This document shows positions 1 to 12,635 of a stretch of DNA of 64,000 nt, in pieces. Numbering within the stretch: the first letter of the stretch is position 1; every line of letters begins with the position of its first letter. This DNA is from Zonotrichia leucophrys gambelii. Taxonomy: Eukaryota > Chordata > Aves > Passeriformes > Passerellidae. The stretch spans positions 75,719,216 through 75,783,215 of the forward strand of contig NC_088171.1 of NCBI RefSeq assembly GCF_028769735.1, given 5' to 3'. Position numbers and translations under genes: made by a program. The notes beneath the pieces were generated by a model that was not told where the DNA came from, made no database searches, and saw only the letters and a program-made list of their open reading frames with translations.

Positions 1-137
1 ATAAGACAAATCTGTGTGTCCTGAGGAAACTGGTGGAGAAAGTAACTAAACTGCTATCCACATTTGAGAAGCCACAGCAGTTTGGTGGAGTTCTCAGTGC
101 CTGGTAGTTAGCCCTGCAAAAATAGGGGTTAACTCTT

Positions 138-332
138 CAACAGTGAAGGTGGGCATGCACTGGAATGTGTTGCCTAGGGAAGTTGTGGATGCCTCATCCC
201 TGTAGGTGTTCAAAACCATGTTGGATGGGATTTCATGCAACCTGGTCTAGTGGAAGGTGTCCCTGGCACAGGGTTATTACTAGGTGATACAAGCTCTCTT
301 CCATATCAAACAATTATATGCTTCAATGATTA
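138..332 (+). mobile_element. CR1 LINE 3'-end fragment (old)
   Basis: The stretch follows the CR1 3' region in order: a degenerate 'gggtggttgagcactggaa' block, 'gcctagggaagttgtggatgcc', 'catccctg.aggtgttcaa', 'aaccatgttggatggga', 'aacctggtctagtgg' and a decayed tail ending in 'aattatatgcttcaatgatt', which stands where ATTCTATGATT repeats normally end the element. It is 5'-truncated, as nearly all CR1 copies are, and carries many substitutions, so it is an old copy. It encodes nothing. The upstream limit is approximate because the flank fades into unrecognised sequence. Confidence 0.75.
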
Positions 333-3300
333 AAAGATGGCTAAGACAAAGAATCAGGAATTTTTAACACCTGTGAATTGACATAAGTAAAGGGAAGCTG
401 TGGCAAGGAATTTGTTCCTGGGTGGTGAAGAAAAGGGGAAGAAACATTCCTTTGCAAGTTGTGACGGCAGAAACTAACCAACTTTTAGTTCTTTCTCTCC
501 TCAGCTGTTTGTTAATTTAATTTTTTTAACAGGAAAAAAGTGTTTTTCTTATGATGTAACTTCAGACCGCAATAAGCTATATCGAAGGGTTTTCTGGGTG
601 ATTTTACTTTATTGATAGCAAAGATTTTTCAAACTTCTATTCATGCATAATTTAAGGATTTCAGGCAACCTATTCAGTGCTTCTTTGATGAAAAGGTGCA
701 ATACAGAATAAAGCTAAATACAAAGTTCTTCTAAAGCTGATTTCCAGTATATTGTAAATACAACTCCATGAAAGTTTTTGCAGTTGTCTTTATTTGATAG
801 TTCCCTAAAATTATGTAGGCTAGCATAGTGTGGAGCATGTGCATGTCCTACTACAATTATTTTATTGTTCAAATAGACAACTGTGGGCGGGAAAAGGAAT
901 AGTTTTTAATTCACACATGCAAGGTATGACCAAGGTCTTAGAACAGGAGCTAGATATTGACTTGCATCTAGTTTTGCTTTGGAGTGTTCCCATTCATTTT
1001 ATTGTTATGGTGACAGTTATTAAAACAATATATAACTTGACATTCCATTTGATCAGGGAAGCATAAGCTGACAGTAGTTCATAACACTTTGTTTGCCTTA
1101 TCAGCCACCTACAGATTTTTAAGTACCTAGTGACATGGTAAGTATATTAACAGCTTTTTGTTTTAATTAACCTCTAATGGCTTACGCATTAGTACATGTA
1201 AAGCACAATCACAATTCAAGAGACGACTGACATCCTGTGACAGCGTGGCTAATCAATAGAAAAGCAGCTGAGACAACACAGCTCTGGCACTGTAAAAAAC
1301 TCCCTCCTTCAGGTGTACAGGTTTCCCATAAACTGTTGAATTCCAGACTTTCACTTCTAATTCAAAGTGAACAAACCCAATCATATACATCTTGAATATT
1401 GACATTTCTTTCTCCAAAAAAATATCTGTTTTGAAGTTTTCTTCTGTATGATTCTTCTTGTACAGTTATAAAGATTACAGTGGTATTTTGAAAAACTCCA
1501 CACAAATAATCCATTCTAGTTTTAGGTCTGCATATGCATTTTAATAAGTTTTTTGTATGAAACATTTTTGTTCTTGTAGTCATAAACTGGAAATATCTAA
1601 GTTTCTAGTCTAATACTAAAATGTGAAAAATAACAAACCTGATAAAAATATAATGAAGAGATTGCTTTTATGAGAAAGCCATGACTTGTTTCTCTTTCAG
1701 TCTGTCATAACTTTTTTGCAGCTATTATCCTATCTTCATAGTTTTTTCTTTCTCTGACTTTGATTTTTGGCTGAAGTGAAGGTTTTGGATATCTTGTGAT
1801 TGCTGTGACTTTCAATCATAAACACTTCAAAGTGGTTATAAGGGACCTAAATGAGACTTTGATATATCTCCTTCTTGTATTGCAACTTTACTGTGACGTC
1901 TCCTTTCAGGAATGGGACAAAGGCTTGTTTTTAAAAGGTCTCTGAATGTTTATTGTTTCTGCTATAAATGAACTACTCAAATCCAGGTATGATGCTATGT
2001 CCAGCAGGGTTTGGATGCATCAGAATAAACCTGACCTGTGTATTTACATAGAACCAGAGGCTGGCCCATCAGGTACCTCAATTTCTTTAAATGTTACTTA
2101 GCAGAGGAAAGTGTAAGGAGCAGCATAAAAAAGGCTTCATCCTGTGCTGGACTTCTTCCTAAAGTTTAGACAGAATTATGGAGGTTAAACCCACAGTACC
2201 ATATATTTGCCTTGTAAATACTCAGGAATGGAGATTACAAATAATTTAATAACCTAATTTCCATTTAATTTCACTAGTGCTTGGACTCCAGAGTGCCATA
2301 ACAACTGTAGCTTTGTAAAACCAGCTGCATTTAAAAATGGATCATGAAGGTAGCTGTGAATTCTTCTAATGCACAGAATTACATGTTTATATAAAATTCT
2401 GCTCTTTGCAGGATTGAATAAAAGAATGCCCTCTTTCATAAGAGAAAGATGAAAGAGAGAGAGGAAGGTAAGCCAGGGGAATGTTTTCTTCCATTTGAGT
2501 GTAGCTAATGAAGGCGAACAAAGTTAATAAAGATTAATATCCTTAAGCTTGAAAAATTGATTTTGATATCAGAGGCTGTGGATGTGTTCACTCATCAGAG
2601 TTTAGCAATCTAAATTCAGGATCTTAAAGCAGGATACCTATGCCCTTTCCGAAATGAATAGCTATGGAATAGCCTTTGAAATGGTTGAATGATCTGGAGA
2701 AGAAATCTCACACAGGCAAGACACCTGTGTAATGTTATAAAGGAGCTTAGTTTTTTTTTTTTTTGCTCTTATTTCAAGTGGTTAAAGCTGGCTGTGTATA
2801 TCCTTTCTTTCTAATATGTATTACATTCTGATCTCATATTATGTATGTTGGTCATATAACTGGAGCTGTGACTGTAATGAAATGATTTCACCCCTGAGGA
2901 AAACACAGGACCTTCATCTCTTCTGTAGACATTTATCTTTGCTGTGTTATGCATGGCCACACTTCCTTCAAAGTGCACTCTGTTAGTGTACATCATTCAA
3001 AGCACTGCCAGGAATTAAGGGTACTCTTAAGCAAAGCACTTAATTCCTCTACTTCACTTACAGCTAGGGTAGTCCAAAAGAACAAATAAGATCATCTACC
3101 TCCTTAAACTGAGGGTAATAGGTACCTTGGTTGCTTGGAAGTTACTTTATAATTTTAGAACTTGTTTGTTTCTGTGTCATTTGATCATTGGAAGATGTTT
3201 TGTTGTAGATTCTAAGTCAGCTGAGGATTAATTATCTATAAAGCATGAAAATTCAGATATGCTTATGAGCGAATTAAAAGTCATGAGAAAGTGAATCATT

Positions 3301-5188
3301 TTAATTTTTATTCTTGCTATCTAAATATTTCCCAGATCTCATATATTGAATGATAATTGTAATACTTAAAGGTTCATATGAAGGTTGCTGTGAAAAATTC
3401 AGCTCCTCTGGGAAAATAGTGTGGGAATACTTTTATTAATAGTATATATACTTATATAAACAGTATGGAAAAGTTATATTAATGTATGAACAGGATTTCG
3501 TATGGAAATGGGTGTGTTTGGGATTTTCTGCATTTGTAAATTTGGCTTTGTGAAGTCAAAGTCCTTTAATATCTCATTTTGGACAAAAGATTTCTTCATA
3601 ATATGCAATAAAATAGGATAACAATATTTAAAGTACAAAGAAAGATAGCTTCTCTGTAAAACAGGGAAGGAGAAATGCTATTCAACTAGGCAGTGTATCC
3701 TTTGTTATTTCAAGTAGCAGGTTGAAAAAAAAAAAAGGGTGTTTTGAAAATTGCTGGTTTTACTCTCACACTCTAACATCTAAATATATCTTGAAAAAAT
3801 AACTTGACCTCCAAGTGCTGAAGTGTTTAGATATGTACAGGTAACCTAGAAGTATTTTAAGAAATATTGGTCTCCAAATATTTGGAAAAATGTGTATTTG
3901 AAAGTAAACAGCGAATGATATTATATAAAAAATTAAATACCTCAATACCTCCACTTCTATTCATTACCGTAATATTTTTTCACATACGAATATAAAAAGC
4001 TCTTATGAATCCTGTTTGCATTGCAGAATATCTAAACAAAATTTTTTGTTACTAATAACAATTTAGAACTTGTGAGTACTGTTCCATGATAGTTTTTGTG
4101 GATCAAATCTATGGAATATTCTCCAGTAGATATATGATTGGAATGTGGGCATTTTAGTGTTATGGTTTAGTTTAAGTTTGAAGGGGTTTTTCCCCTCTCC
4201 TCAGATGTAATTGTTTAGCAGTAAAAACTCTGTGTAATTCATAAAATGATTGTAAGACTAAGCCCTTTCTTTTTTTTTTTTTTTTCTTTTCTTTTTTTTT
4301 TTCTTTTCTTTTTTTTTTTTTTTATGAGGAAGGAGAATAGTTGGGCTATACAAAGATTCAGGGCCAAGGATTAGTTTGAGTAGGAACAACCCACCTTTTA
4401 CTATCTTATCCTACCTGGCATCTGAGCTAAGAGGATTAGCTCACAGAAAGCTAAATAGCCTAAGCTGATTAATACAATTTTGTAAACCTTTGTCTCAGCT
4501 TTATGGAGCTCTGATCATGAAAATACAATCTGTAGTCTGTATCAATATAGTATTTCCCTTCTCTAATTCCTTGTTTAGACTTGATATCTGAATACCAACC
4601 ACTAAACAACATACTAGTAGGGGATCTGGGGACTGTGAGTCCCAGGATCATGTTTCTTCACAATTACAATTGTCCAAAGTCTCTCAGTGATGCAACCAGG
4701 CACTGGTTATTACTGGTATTCCTACTTGGAATAGCATAGCACAACTTTAGCACTTAAGGATACTAAAATGGTGAAGCATCCTTATGGATAGAGAGCCCAG
4801 AACAAGTTGTATGAAGTGGATTTATTTAGTGCCCTGTAATTTTGACTTTTTCTTTGAAATGGGGAAAAGATCATTCCTGACTTTTAAATGCCTGTTAAAT
4901 TAGCTTATATTATGGGCTGTAGATATGCTGTGCATCAGCCTACTAGGTTGTTTTTTTGGGGTTTTATTTAAGTCTGCTAGAAATTGCCCTAGTGTTCGCT
5001 CAGAGATCAAACAAAAGAGACATTACTCCCGCTTCCTGTTTTAACACCTCACATGTTCAACTAATTTTTCCTTTCAGTTTATAGAAGCTTTTGGAACCGG
5101 GCTCTCTGTGTATCTATAATTCTGTACATGTTTCATGTTCGCAGGGTAGACTAGGCAGAAACCAAGTCATTCAGTTATTATTCAAACC
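333..5188. other. AT-rich unique sequence, no gene recognised
   Basis: No coding exon, RNA gene or recognisable repeat was found in this 4.9-kb stretch apart from low-complexity runs, the largest being the pyrimidine tract at 4263-4323 and a run of T near 2751-2764. Open frames are 60-73 codons, begin at arbitrary ATGs and resemble no family I know. The sequence is compatible with intron or intergenic DNA. Confidence 0.6.
4263..4323. repeat. 61-bp pure pyrimidine tract (T-rich with scattered C)
   Basis: Every base from 4263 to 4323 on the plus strand is C or T, mostly T runs of 10-18 interrupted by single C residues in a CTTTTC-like rhythm. Such tracts arise by slippage and can adopt unusual DNA structure, but no splice acceptor or exon is recognisable directly downstream. 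The length is likely polymorphic between individuals. Confidence 0.9.
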
Positions 5189-5411
5189 ATAGAGAATCTC
5201 AGAATTGCAGGATCAATTAGGCTGGAAAGGATCTCTGAGTTCATCAAATCCAACCTATAACCAAACACCACCTTTTCCACTAGACCATGGCACTAAATGC
5301 CACATCCAGCCATTCCTTGAACACCTTCAGGGATAGTTACTCCTCCACCTCCCTGGTTAGGCAAGAGATCTAACCAGCCTTACTGTAAAGGATTTCTTCC
5401 TAAAGAAAGAT
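5189..5411 (-). mobile_element. CR1 LINE 3'-end fragment, inverted
   Basis: Read on the plus strand this is the reverse complement of a CR1 tail: 'catagagaatctcagaat' (from the terminal repeats), then 'aggctggaaaggatctctgagttcatcaaatcc', 'accttttccactagacca', 'catccagccattccttgaacacc', 'cagggatagttactcc' and 'ggatttcttccta'. The order and spacing match the avian CR1 3' region. It is truncated and diverged. The right limit is where similarity stops; the following 70 bases may be further decayed CR1. Confidence 0.8.
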
Positions 5412-8400
5412 GGTCTTTGGGATCCATGATCTTTTGGAGTAGTCTCTCAGGTAGATGAGCTTCAATCTTTGGGTTGCTTGGTAAACATAAGCACGTGTAT
5501 CATGGGTTTGCTATTGTGCCAACTAAAAGAAATGAAACTTCAAAATTATTACTTTTTTCTTTTTTTAATGAGAAACTCTGGTCTACTTCATTATGATAAT
5601 TAATCCTCTGACATCACATTAATTATTGGAACCAATGCTGAGGAAAGTGAAACAGTCATCAACAGGAAGTATTTAATTTACAAACCAGTGTACTGAATAA
5701 TATCAATTTTAAAACACTAAAAACACAAAGTAAAAGCGAATTATTAATATATAATCAATTAACTTTGTATTAAAAAAATAAACAGTCATACAATGAAAAG
5801 CATGAAAGGGACTAAACACTGTCTTAATAACATACCATTACATTACTTCCATCACCATTGAACACCTGCTTCATTTTTTCCTTTATTTTTTTTTTTTCCT
5901 CAAACAATATGCCTGTGTGTTATGGTTTTTTTTCTGTTAGTGGCATCTCTTCCACTGATGTAAAAAAATGTTGAACACTGGCTGGTAAGTAACCTGGTGT
6001 CCATAGGAAAGGGCTAAAGGTTATTTTTCAAAAGCTCCCTTGGCTCAAGGGCAAATGGGAATAAAAGTCACTGTTACTATTGAAATCTGATCATGTAAAA
6101 AATGCTATTGCTCTGGAATCTGCTGTATTACTAAACTAACAAGCAATAATCTGCAAGGGTATTTTTTTTGATAATTTATGCTAGTGCATATTTTACAATT
6201 ATTTATGGAGAGATGTCATCTTTTAATGGTATTAAAAGATGTAAGGTAATTATTATCTATAGTTTCCAAGTCAGAATGGAATTCTATTATAAAAACTCCA
6301 GTAAACACAAATTATCCTCTTATATTTTTGAAGCAAATTAGAGTTTGGTATATTTAAGAAATGCAGTGACTTTAAAATGTGAAGAAACCAATCTCATTAT
6401 CATGCTAGTCACGTTATCATTATTTTTCATGTTTTGGTAAGTATGTTACTGAAAATGCTCAATAAAAAAATGCAAACAAGATTACTAGTACTGCAAGCTG
6501 TTATATTTTGCTCTATTGCCATAGAAAGCTGCTGTGCCACTTTTATATGGCTTGGTGGTTGTAAGGTACAGAATGGTTGTTGAAATGGATAGGTCCTTAT
6601 ATAAATAGCAGTGAAAACCAAATGCTTCTGCTTTATTCAGCTCTGGAATAGCCTACAGAATTGCTTTAAATATTTGGATGGCTTTGTCAAGACTTAATGA
6701 ATTCTGGCCATCATAAATCTCAGATGCCCTCCCTGAGTAAAACCCAAAATTATCAGAGTTTCATAGCTTAAACTGCCCTTGCCATATGGCGAGTGCAAAT
6801 GTTTCTAAAGCAGCAAATGTTCTGTCAAGAGTTCCCAGTAATGTTTTGATTGGATTGCTCTATTATCTGAACAAGTCTGCCAAAAGAAAGCACCTGCACA
6901 ATGAAAAGTGTGCAGAAGCTGCCAGTCTGTAGCAAGGGAAGGAAAGTGAAGCATGTAGTGACAAGTTACCTGTCATTAGAAGATGTGCTGGCTGCGTAGG
7001 TTATAATAGATTCTACGGCACACCTGATCTCACAAAATGTCTCTCGCAAAAAAAGAAAGGAGGGGAGTGTTTGTGTGTGAAAGAACTAACCTAGCTCCAG
7101 TAAACTTCTGCCCCTGAAGGTGCCAAGTCACAGCTTCATGTGCTGTAACAGCTCACAAAACAATGAACTCCTCTGTGGCTGCTTAGCCAGACCTTTCCAG
7201 AGAGGTTATCAAACAATAACTCCAGAGAGGTTAGATATGTTCCTTTTCCATATTCAGATTTGCTTCAGTTCTAAGATGCCAATGCTGTATGCAGATTTTT
7301 ATTCTCTTGGACAGTCTGGCCTGGAGCGTATTATTCACTTGTTATAATTGATAGCTGAATATGCAAATGCATTAAAGAACTGACAGAAGTAGAATTATTT
7401 TTTCTCTTCTGAGAGGGAATACTTAATGAGATCCCTTTGCTATAGTCCACTTTTCTGGACTGTATTTCATCTTTAGGTTGATTAAAGTTATATTTTGCAC
7501 CAAAAAAAGTTTCACATGAACATATGACAACTGTTATCTGTTATGTATGTAGGTTTACAGGTCATTACCATTTCTGTCACTGAGAAGGATATGTAGCTAT
7601 CCTGCACCTGTTGTTCTTAAGAAACAATAAAATTTAATATTACCTAGTAGCCAGAAGTGTGTGAGGTGTTACCAGGACACGATCTCTGTGCAAATCCCTT
7701 GACTCGGCCTTAGTACTATAAATTTTGCTGTGTACTCTGTCATGGAACTGAGGGAAGAGAAGTGATGCAGAGAGGGAATTGTAGATCACATCAAGGAAAC
7801 AGAAATAGACTCTGTCAGGAAAAAAAGAGGCAAGTGGATGGTGGGAATAGGGTGGGGGCTGGGAGAGTTTTCTTTCAGTAAGGTAGATTGGAGTTGAGTG
7901 AGAAAATCCGGGGGGAGGTGGGAAATGGAGGAAGATAGATGGCATTAACAGTTTTATGAAGACCTTTTGGGATAGATTTTTTTATTTTATCCCCACTGTA
8001 GAAATGGATCAATTCATCTGTTAATGGATTTTAAAATTCCAGTTTAAGGTCAATAAAATTTAATTGTCCTCCCAGACATACTTTTGCATATTGTAGTTCT
8101 AAATTTTTCCCACAGTAAAATTTCATCAAAAATAAAAGGTAGAACTGGAGTATAATAAAAGTGAGTTGCCTCAGTAAAATATTGTCTCAGTATTGTCTGA
8201 TCTTCTACCTCTCATAGGGCCAACGCAGCTGTTACACAGACACTGCATCAAATGTCAGTTGTGCACTGTCCAAATTCTAACTATGTAGATGTTTTGAAAG
8301 AATTATGTTCTAGACCATGCTATTACAAACCTCATCAAACATGGCATCAGTCTTGGGACTTGCAATGTTTTAGCCCTCAGTAAAGCATTCTGTTAAATAA

Positions 8401-8833
8401 GCTAGTTCAAAATTCCTGGAGGATGTGTCTTACTCTTTAAAATTCCAACTTGGAATAAAAGCAAATGTGAAAAAAAATTTATATTGTCTTTGGAGATCAG
8501 TTTGATAGAGGCAGAATGATCTCTGCTACCAGTATTTCCATAATTCATGGAGTATTGAAGTGGTATTCTCACTTTCCCTTTCCCAAAGTATGCTTGGGGT
8601 ATTTAATGACAATCCATTTTGACTTTTCTTTATTCTACTCTGTGCATCCTTTCATAGTTCACCTGAGTATGAAGTTGACCAACTAGGAGAAAAAGCATAA
8701 CGCTGTTTTGCAAAAACTTTTTGTAAATTCTCTCACTTCACCATCAGTCCACATTTGCTTGATGGTTTTCTTCTTTTCTCTCTTAGTGTACTACTATCCA
8801 AACCAAACACAGTCCAATGTAAGATTGTTTTTC
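5412..8833. other. Unique sequence, no gene recognised
   Basis: No exon, RNA gene or transposable element is recognised. A GC-richer, purine-rich patch lies at about 7640-7945; its minus strand holds a 101-codon open frame rich in proline and serine. The openness follows from the purine bias of the plus strand, and the translation resembles no family I know. A run of T at about 5887-5898 is the only notable simple repeat. Confidence 0.55.
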
Positions 8834-8839
8834 TCACAT
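8834..8839. repeat. Left target-site duplication TCACAT of the ERVK-type LTR
   Basis: TCACAT directly precedes the TG that opens the LTR, and the identical hexamer directly follows the closing CA (9515-9520). A 6-bp duplication is typical of alpha/beta-type (ERVK-like) integrase. Confidence 0.85.
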
Positions 8840-9514
8840 TGCAGAAGGGGGCATATGTGGCCCGAAGTTTAGAGTCCGACTAGCTGAGGGCGAAAGGCCG
8901 ACGCCCCTCTGCAATTCCTGGCCAGCACCCTTCGGCGTCTGATGGCCTCGGGCTGTGCTGGCTGCGGACTGGCGTACACCGCTGGTATAGGAGAGGAACG
9001 GAGCTGACCATTTCCCGGGGGTTAAACATCAGTTTATTGAAGGTGTTGTGGGATCCAAATGCGGGGAAACCAACCGGGAAAAAGTTTTTCCATAGGGGGT
9101 GGAAACAGGATTATAAAGGAGGGGGGGTGGGTACAGCGGAACCAATCGGGAAAGGTGAGGGGATGAACTTCACAGAACTGACACTCCATGGAGACCAATA
9201 ATCAAAAGGTAAAGGAGGTGTCCTGGGACCCCAGCCAACCACCATCTCCAGAGAGGAGAAGGTTCTCGAAACCTGGGAGGAGAAAGGGAGTGATTGACTG
9301 GACCTAGGGAGGAAACAACTTTCACTTATAAGGGAAACCAGGGGAGGAGCAATTACATATCGGCAACTATGAATAGCGGTTACTATAGCAACTTAGCTGA
9401 CAGGCTAGCAGTGGCGGGAAAAACTGGGGGAACGAAACCATTTTACACATAATAGGGGAGAACAATAGATAAATTGGGGGAATAACACAAGAAACTTAAC
9501 AACACACTACAACA
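8840..9514 (-). mobile_element. Solo LTR of an ERVK-type endogenous retrovirus (minus strand)
   Basis: A 675-bp block differs sharply from its AT-rich surroundings: it is GC-rich, with CpGs and G-runs. It begins TGCAGAAGG and ends CTACAACA on the plus strand, so it has the TG...CA ends of an LTR, and is flanked by the perfect hexamer TCACAT on both sides. The only good AATAAA signal lies on the minus strand (TTTATT at 9033-9038), about 190 bases from the minus-strand 3' end, where the R region should be; a TTATAAG-like TATA candidate lies upstream near 9326-9336. This fixes the orientation as minus. No gag, pol or env sequence flanks it, so it is a solo LTR left by recombination between two LTRs. 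Matching duplications and retained CpGs suggest a fairly recent insertion. Assignment to an ERVK-like class rests on the 6-bp duplication and overall appearance. Confidence 0.85.
9033..9038 (-). promoter_or_regulatory. LTR polyadenylation signal AATAAA
   Basis: TTTATT on the plus strand gives AATAAA on the minus strand, inside the ERVK-type LTR at the place expected for the R region. It would have ended viral transcripts; any present use on host transcripts is untested. Confidence 0.6.
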
Positions 9515-9520
9515 TCACAT
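9515..9520. repeat. Right target-site duplication TCACAT
   Basis: Identical to 8834-8839 and placed immediately after the CA terminus of the LTR. Together the two copies mark a complete, undisturbed insertion footprint. Confidence 0.85.
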
Positions 9521-12300
9521 CAATGATGTATCCCGTACACTATAATTATTTTCCGTAAGCTTTTCTGGACCTTTAAAATTGTATTTTTTCCTCCATGGAT
9601 GCTAGGTATGATTTAGGGTTTTCAGAGTGCTTAAGGCAGTAGAAATTAATATTATGTGGGTTTTAACCCTATTTAATACTGGAATTCATAACTGTTTTCT
9701 TCCTCCTTTTTTGTTATTGCCCTACTTAAAGTAGGACATTTTGTAAAACAAAAAGGCTCAGAAAAAGGGAAAAAGAGTTCTGTGATTACAATGCCTTGAA
9801 TGCTGCAAATATGCAAGCAGATCTCTAGAGACTGTCTCTAAAGACTACACAGAATACCTCTTAGTTATCACTGCATAATTCAATAATAATGATATGAATA
9901 CAACTGGTCAGAATACTTATCCAAAAATACCCTACTAAGATTATCCCTTTTTTTGAAAGATCAATTTGAAAAGCAGCAAAGTTAATGCTGATGGAAGGAA
10001 ATGCATTATATTATCTTTTAAAATTTGCTGTTCTTTAACTTTCAGGCATTTTTCAGAAGTTTTTATTTAGTTGCATGTGTTTGGGGGCAGTGGAGAGAAT
10101 GTATGCACCATGATCTGGTAGGTACCTACATTATAAGAAAGAAAATGTCTGTGACAAAGCAAATGAATTAATTTATTTATATGGTAGTCTTGACATTTTC
10201 CATGAAGCAATAGAAGTTATCCACTGGGTTAATAAAACTGTATTTGGTTTTTTTAAATAAACTTGTATTTGGTTTTTTATTTTGTATGAATGGCCAGAGG
10301 TGAAAAATATCTTGTTTTGCTTATGCAGGGCTATTAATTTTAATGACATGGAATTAATGCTAAAACCAGTCTAGGTACAGAGGACTGTAACTCTTATAAG
10401 CCACTGCACTACAGGCATTTCTTAATCTGTTTTGAAAAGAAAAGCACTTAAAGCAGGTATTTTATAAATCAAAGGAAACACTTCACTCACAACTGTTGCT
10501 GGAAGATCCACAAAACTGGTACACCTGCATGACAAGCATGTACCCTAGTGATGCCAAATAAGGAAGAAATCTAGGCACATGGTGACTGGCCATTTTGTTG
10601 CTAGACTTAGACACATTCATCAATCAGCAGGTTTATATTGGATCCATTAAGTGTAAAAAAAAATATTTGGTGATGTTTATTCTAAAAATTGCAGACAACT
10701 TGCTGCACTTGTTTTGTTGTGAGAACAATATTCAGAACAAGAAAAAGGTTATTTCATTCTCTGATGCTTTAATTCAATTATATCCTAAAACTCATTGTGT
10801 GCTTCAAAAATAAATTAACTCGAGATGTTATTCTGCTCTCCATCTGCTGCATTTCTTTAAATGTATTACTTCCACTCCTAGATCAGTTTAAGTGATTTTT
10901 TTCCTATCAAACCCATAAGCATATTTTCCTTTTTTTTTTATTGCCTCTGTTCTAGAAATTGCCTCATAAACCATGTGACTCTCTAGTTTACTCTTTTTTT
11001 CCCTTGCATGAAAAGCAGCCAGTAAAATGCCGCTAATGGCTGTTTTATGTCTATGCTGCTGTAGACTTTGTAACAGCACGCTTCATGTTTTCCATCTGTG
11101 GTCTGTGTCTCATTTGCAGAAGAGGCTGTGTGATTGTAGAGCAAATGATCAGAGTACAGTTGCATTTTTGCCCCTCGATGCTGAGAGTCAAAAGAGGCTA
11201 CTTGAGATAACCAGACCTTGGGTCATAATTCAGCTGGTTTCCTCACTCTTGGATGTTCCCTTCCAAAGCATTTGTGCTTTAGTTTGATCAGCTGATACCG
11301 ATGCTCAAGATTTCCACTGTAGTTTTAGCCATGCTAAATAAAAGATGTAAAATGTCTTCATAGCAGAGTGTTTCCTGTCTGCTCTTCATTATGTAGGTAC
11401 AGCTTTAAGAGCAGTGAAGGAGTAGAATAAACTTGTGCAGATTTCTCCCAAGTATTAAATGAACTTTGAATTAGTAGCATAGCTAAATGCTCATGGTTAA
11501 CTAATAAATCACAATTATACCTGGTTAATAGGAGCTTGAAGAAAAACATTCACTGGTTACCAAATGGGGACTGGTCAGAAAAACTGCAGTACTTTTCCTA
11601 AGCATTTTAAATACTGTAAGATATAGTAGTATTGTGAAACTTTGAAATCTCTTCATGCTTTTATATTCAAATTATTATACATGGAAATCAACCATGCTTT
11701 CATTGGATTAAGGGTAGCTGGTCTGAGACTTGTTCAGGATGCCAAAGAAGTTGGTACAATTTCTTTAAATACATGATTTGAGGCTGGGCAAACCACTTAT
11801 TCTTGCATTTATTTTTCTCTGTGTAAAATACATGTAGTACTTGTGTACTTTAAAAACTTTTTATTATGTGCAATTTGCATTTTTAAAATTGCTTGGCATC
11901 CTTAAATGAAGATTTATTAAGAAACACAGAAATTAACAAATCTTCAAGATAGATATATGTGCAGTTGAACAGATGTCTGTCTTGATACCTTTATGCTGCT
12001 CTAATACTGCCTTCATAGAGACAAAAATTGAACAGCTGTTGAGTTTTCAAATTAGTATAGTGAAGCTGAGCATTCATATCATGCTGATAGCAATCCTAAA
12101 ACCAAAAAAGACCAGTTTCATGCCACTGCTCCAGTATTTAGTACAATTAGTCTTGAGAAGTCCTATGTAATTTGTTTGTCTAACTGTGCTAGCTGAGGTT
12201 TTGAGCTTTGAATAACTGATTCAAATCCTACCTCCTTCCCAGTAAAGCTCCTAACTTTTAGAAATCTGTTTCATATTTTTCACTGCTTGTTGTATATAGG
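9521..12300. other. AT-rich unique sequence, no gene recognised
   Basis: Nothing coding is recognisable. A short imperfect direct duplication is at 10231-10278. The patch at about 11020-11290 is less AT-rich, with an 86-codon open frame on the plus strand and overlapping frames on the minus strand. It could be a conserved non-coding element, but the sequence alone does not show that. Confidence 0.55.
10231..10278. repeat. Two-copy imperfect tandem repeat, period about 25 bp
   Basis: AATAAAACTGTATTTGG followed by a T run (10231-10253) recurs as AATAAACTTGTATTTGG plus a T run (10256-10278). The copies differ by one substitution, indicating a local duplication. Confidence 0.8.
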
Positions 12301-12635
12301 TGTGCTGGTTTCGTCTAGGGTAGTATTCAATCTCATCACACTAGCTTGTAGGGGCTGTATCTTGGATTTGTGTTGAAAACAGGGCTGATAACACAGGCAT
12401 GCTTCCACTATAGCTGAGCAGGGTTTGCCCAGAGCCAAGAGCTTTTCTGGCCCTCATCCAATCCCCCCACCAGCGGGGAGACTGGGGGTGCACATGAGGA
12501 CAGAGAAGGCTGGGACAGCTGACCCAGCTGAGCAAAGGGATATACCATACCATGTGGTGTCATGCCTAGCATAAGTATCAGGGGAAGCAGGAAGGGAGGG
12601 GACACATCTAGAGTGATGATATTTGTCTTCCCAAG
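12301..12635 (+). mobile_element. ERVL-type solo LTR, 5' part (U3 side), interrupted by CR1
   Basis: The block opens with TGTGCTGGTTTCG and runs through landmarks of a common avian ERVL-type LTR: 'tagcttgtaggggctgtat', 'ttggatttgtgttgaaaacag', 'tgataacacaggcatg', 'gctgagcagggtttgccc', 'cagcggggagactgggggtgcaca', 'gggacagctgacccagctgagcaaagggatataccatacca' and 'ttgtcttcccaag'. It stops abruptly at 12635, and the rest of the LTR resumes at 13123. Where the family normally has a TATA motif (GCATATAAA) this copy reads GCATAAGTA, so the promoter is probably damaged. Together the two parts total about 568 bp, a usual length for the family. Confidence 0.88.

Noticed and set aside
7640..7945. Minus-strand 101-codon Pro/Ser-rich frame
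   Set aside because: The opposite strand is purine-rich, which removes stop codons on this strand. No domain, promoter or splice signals support it.
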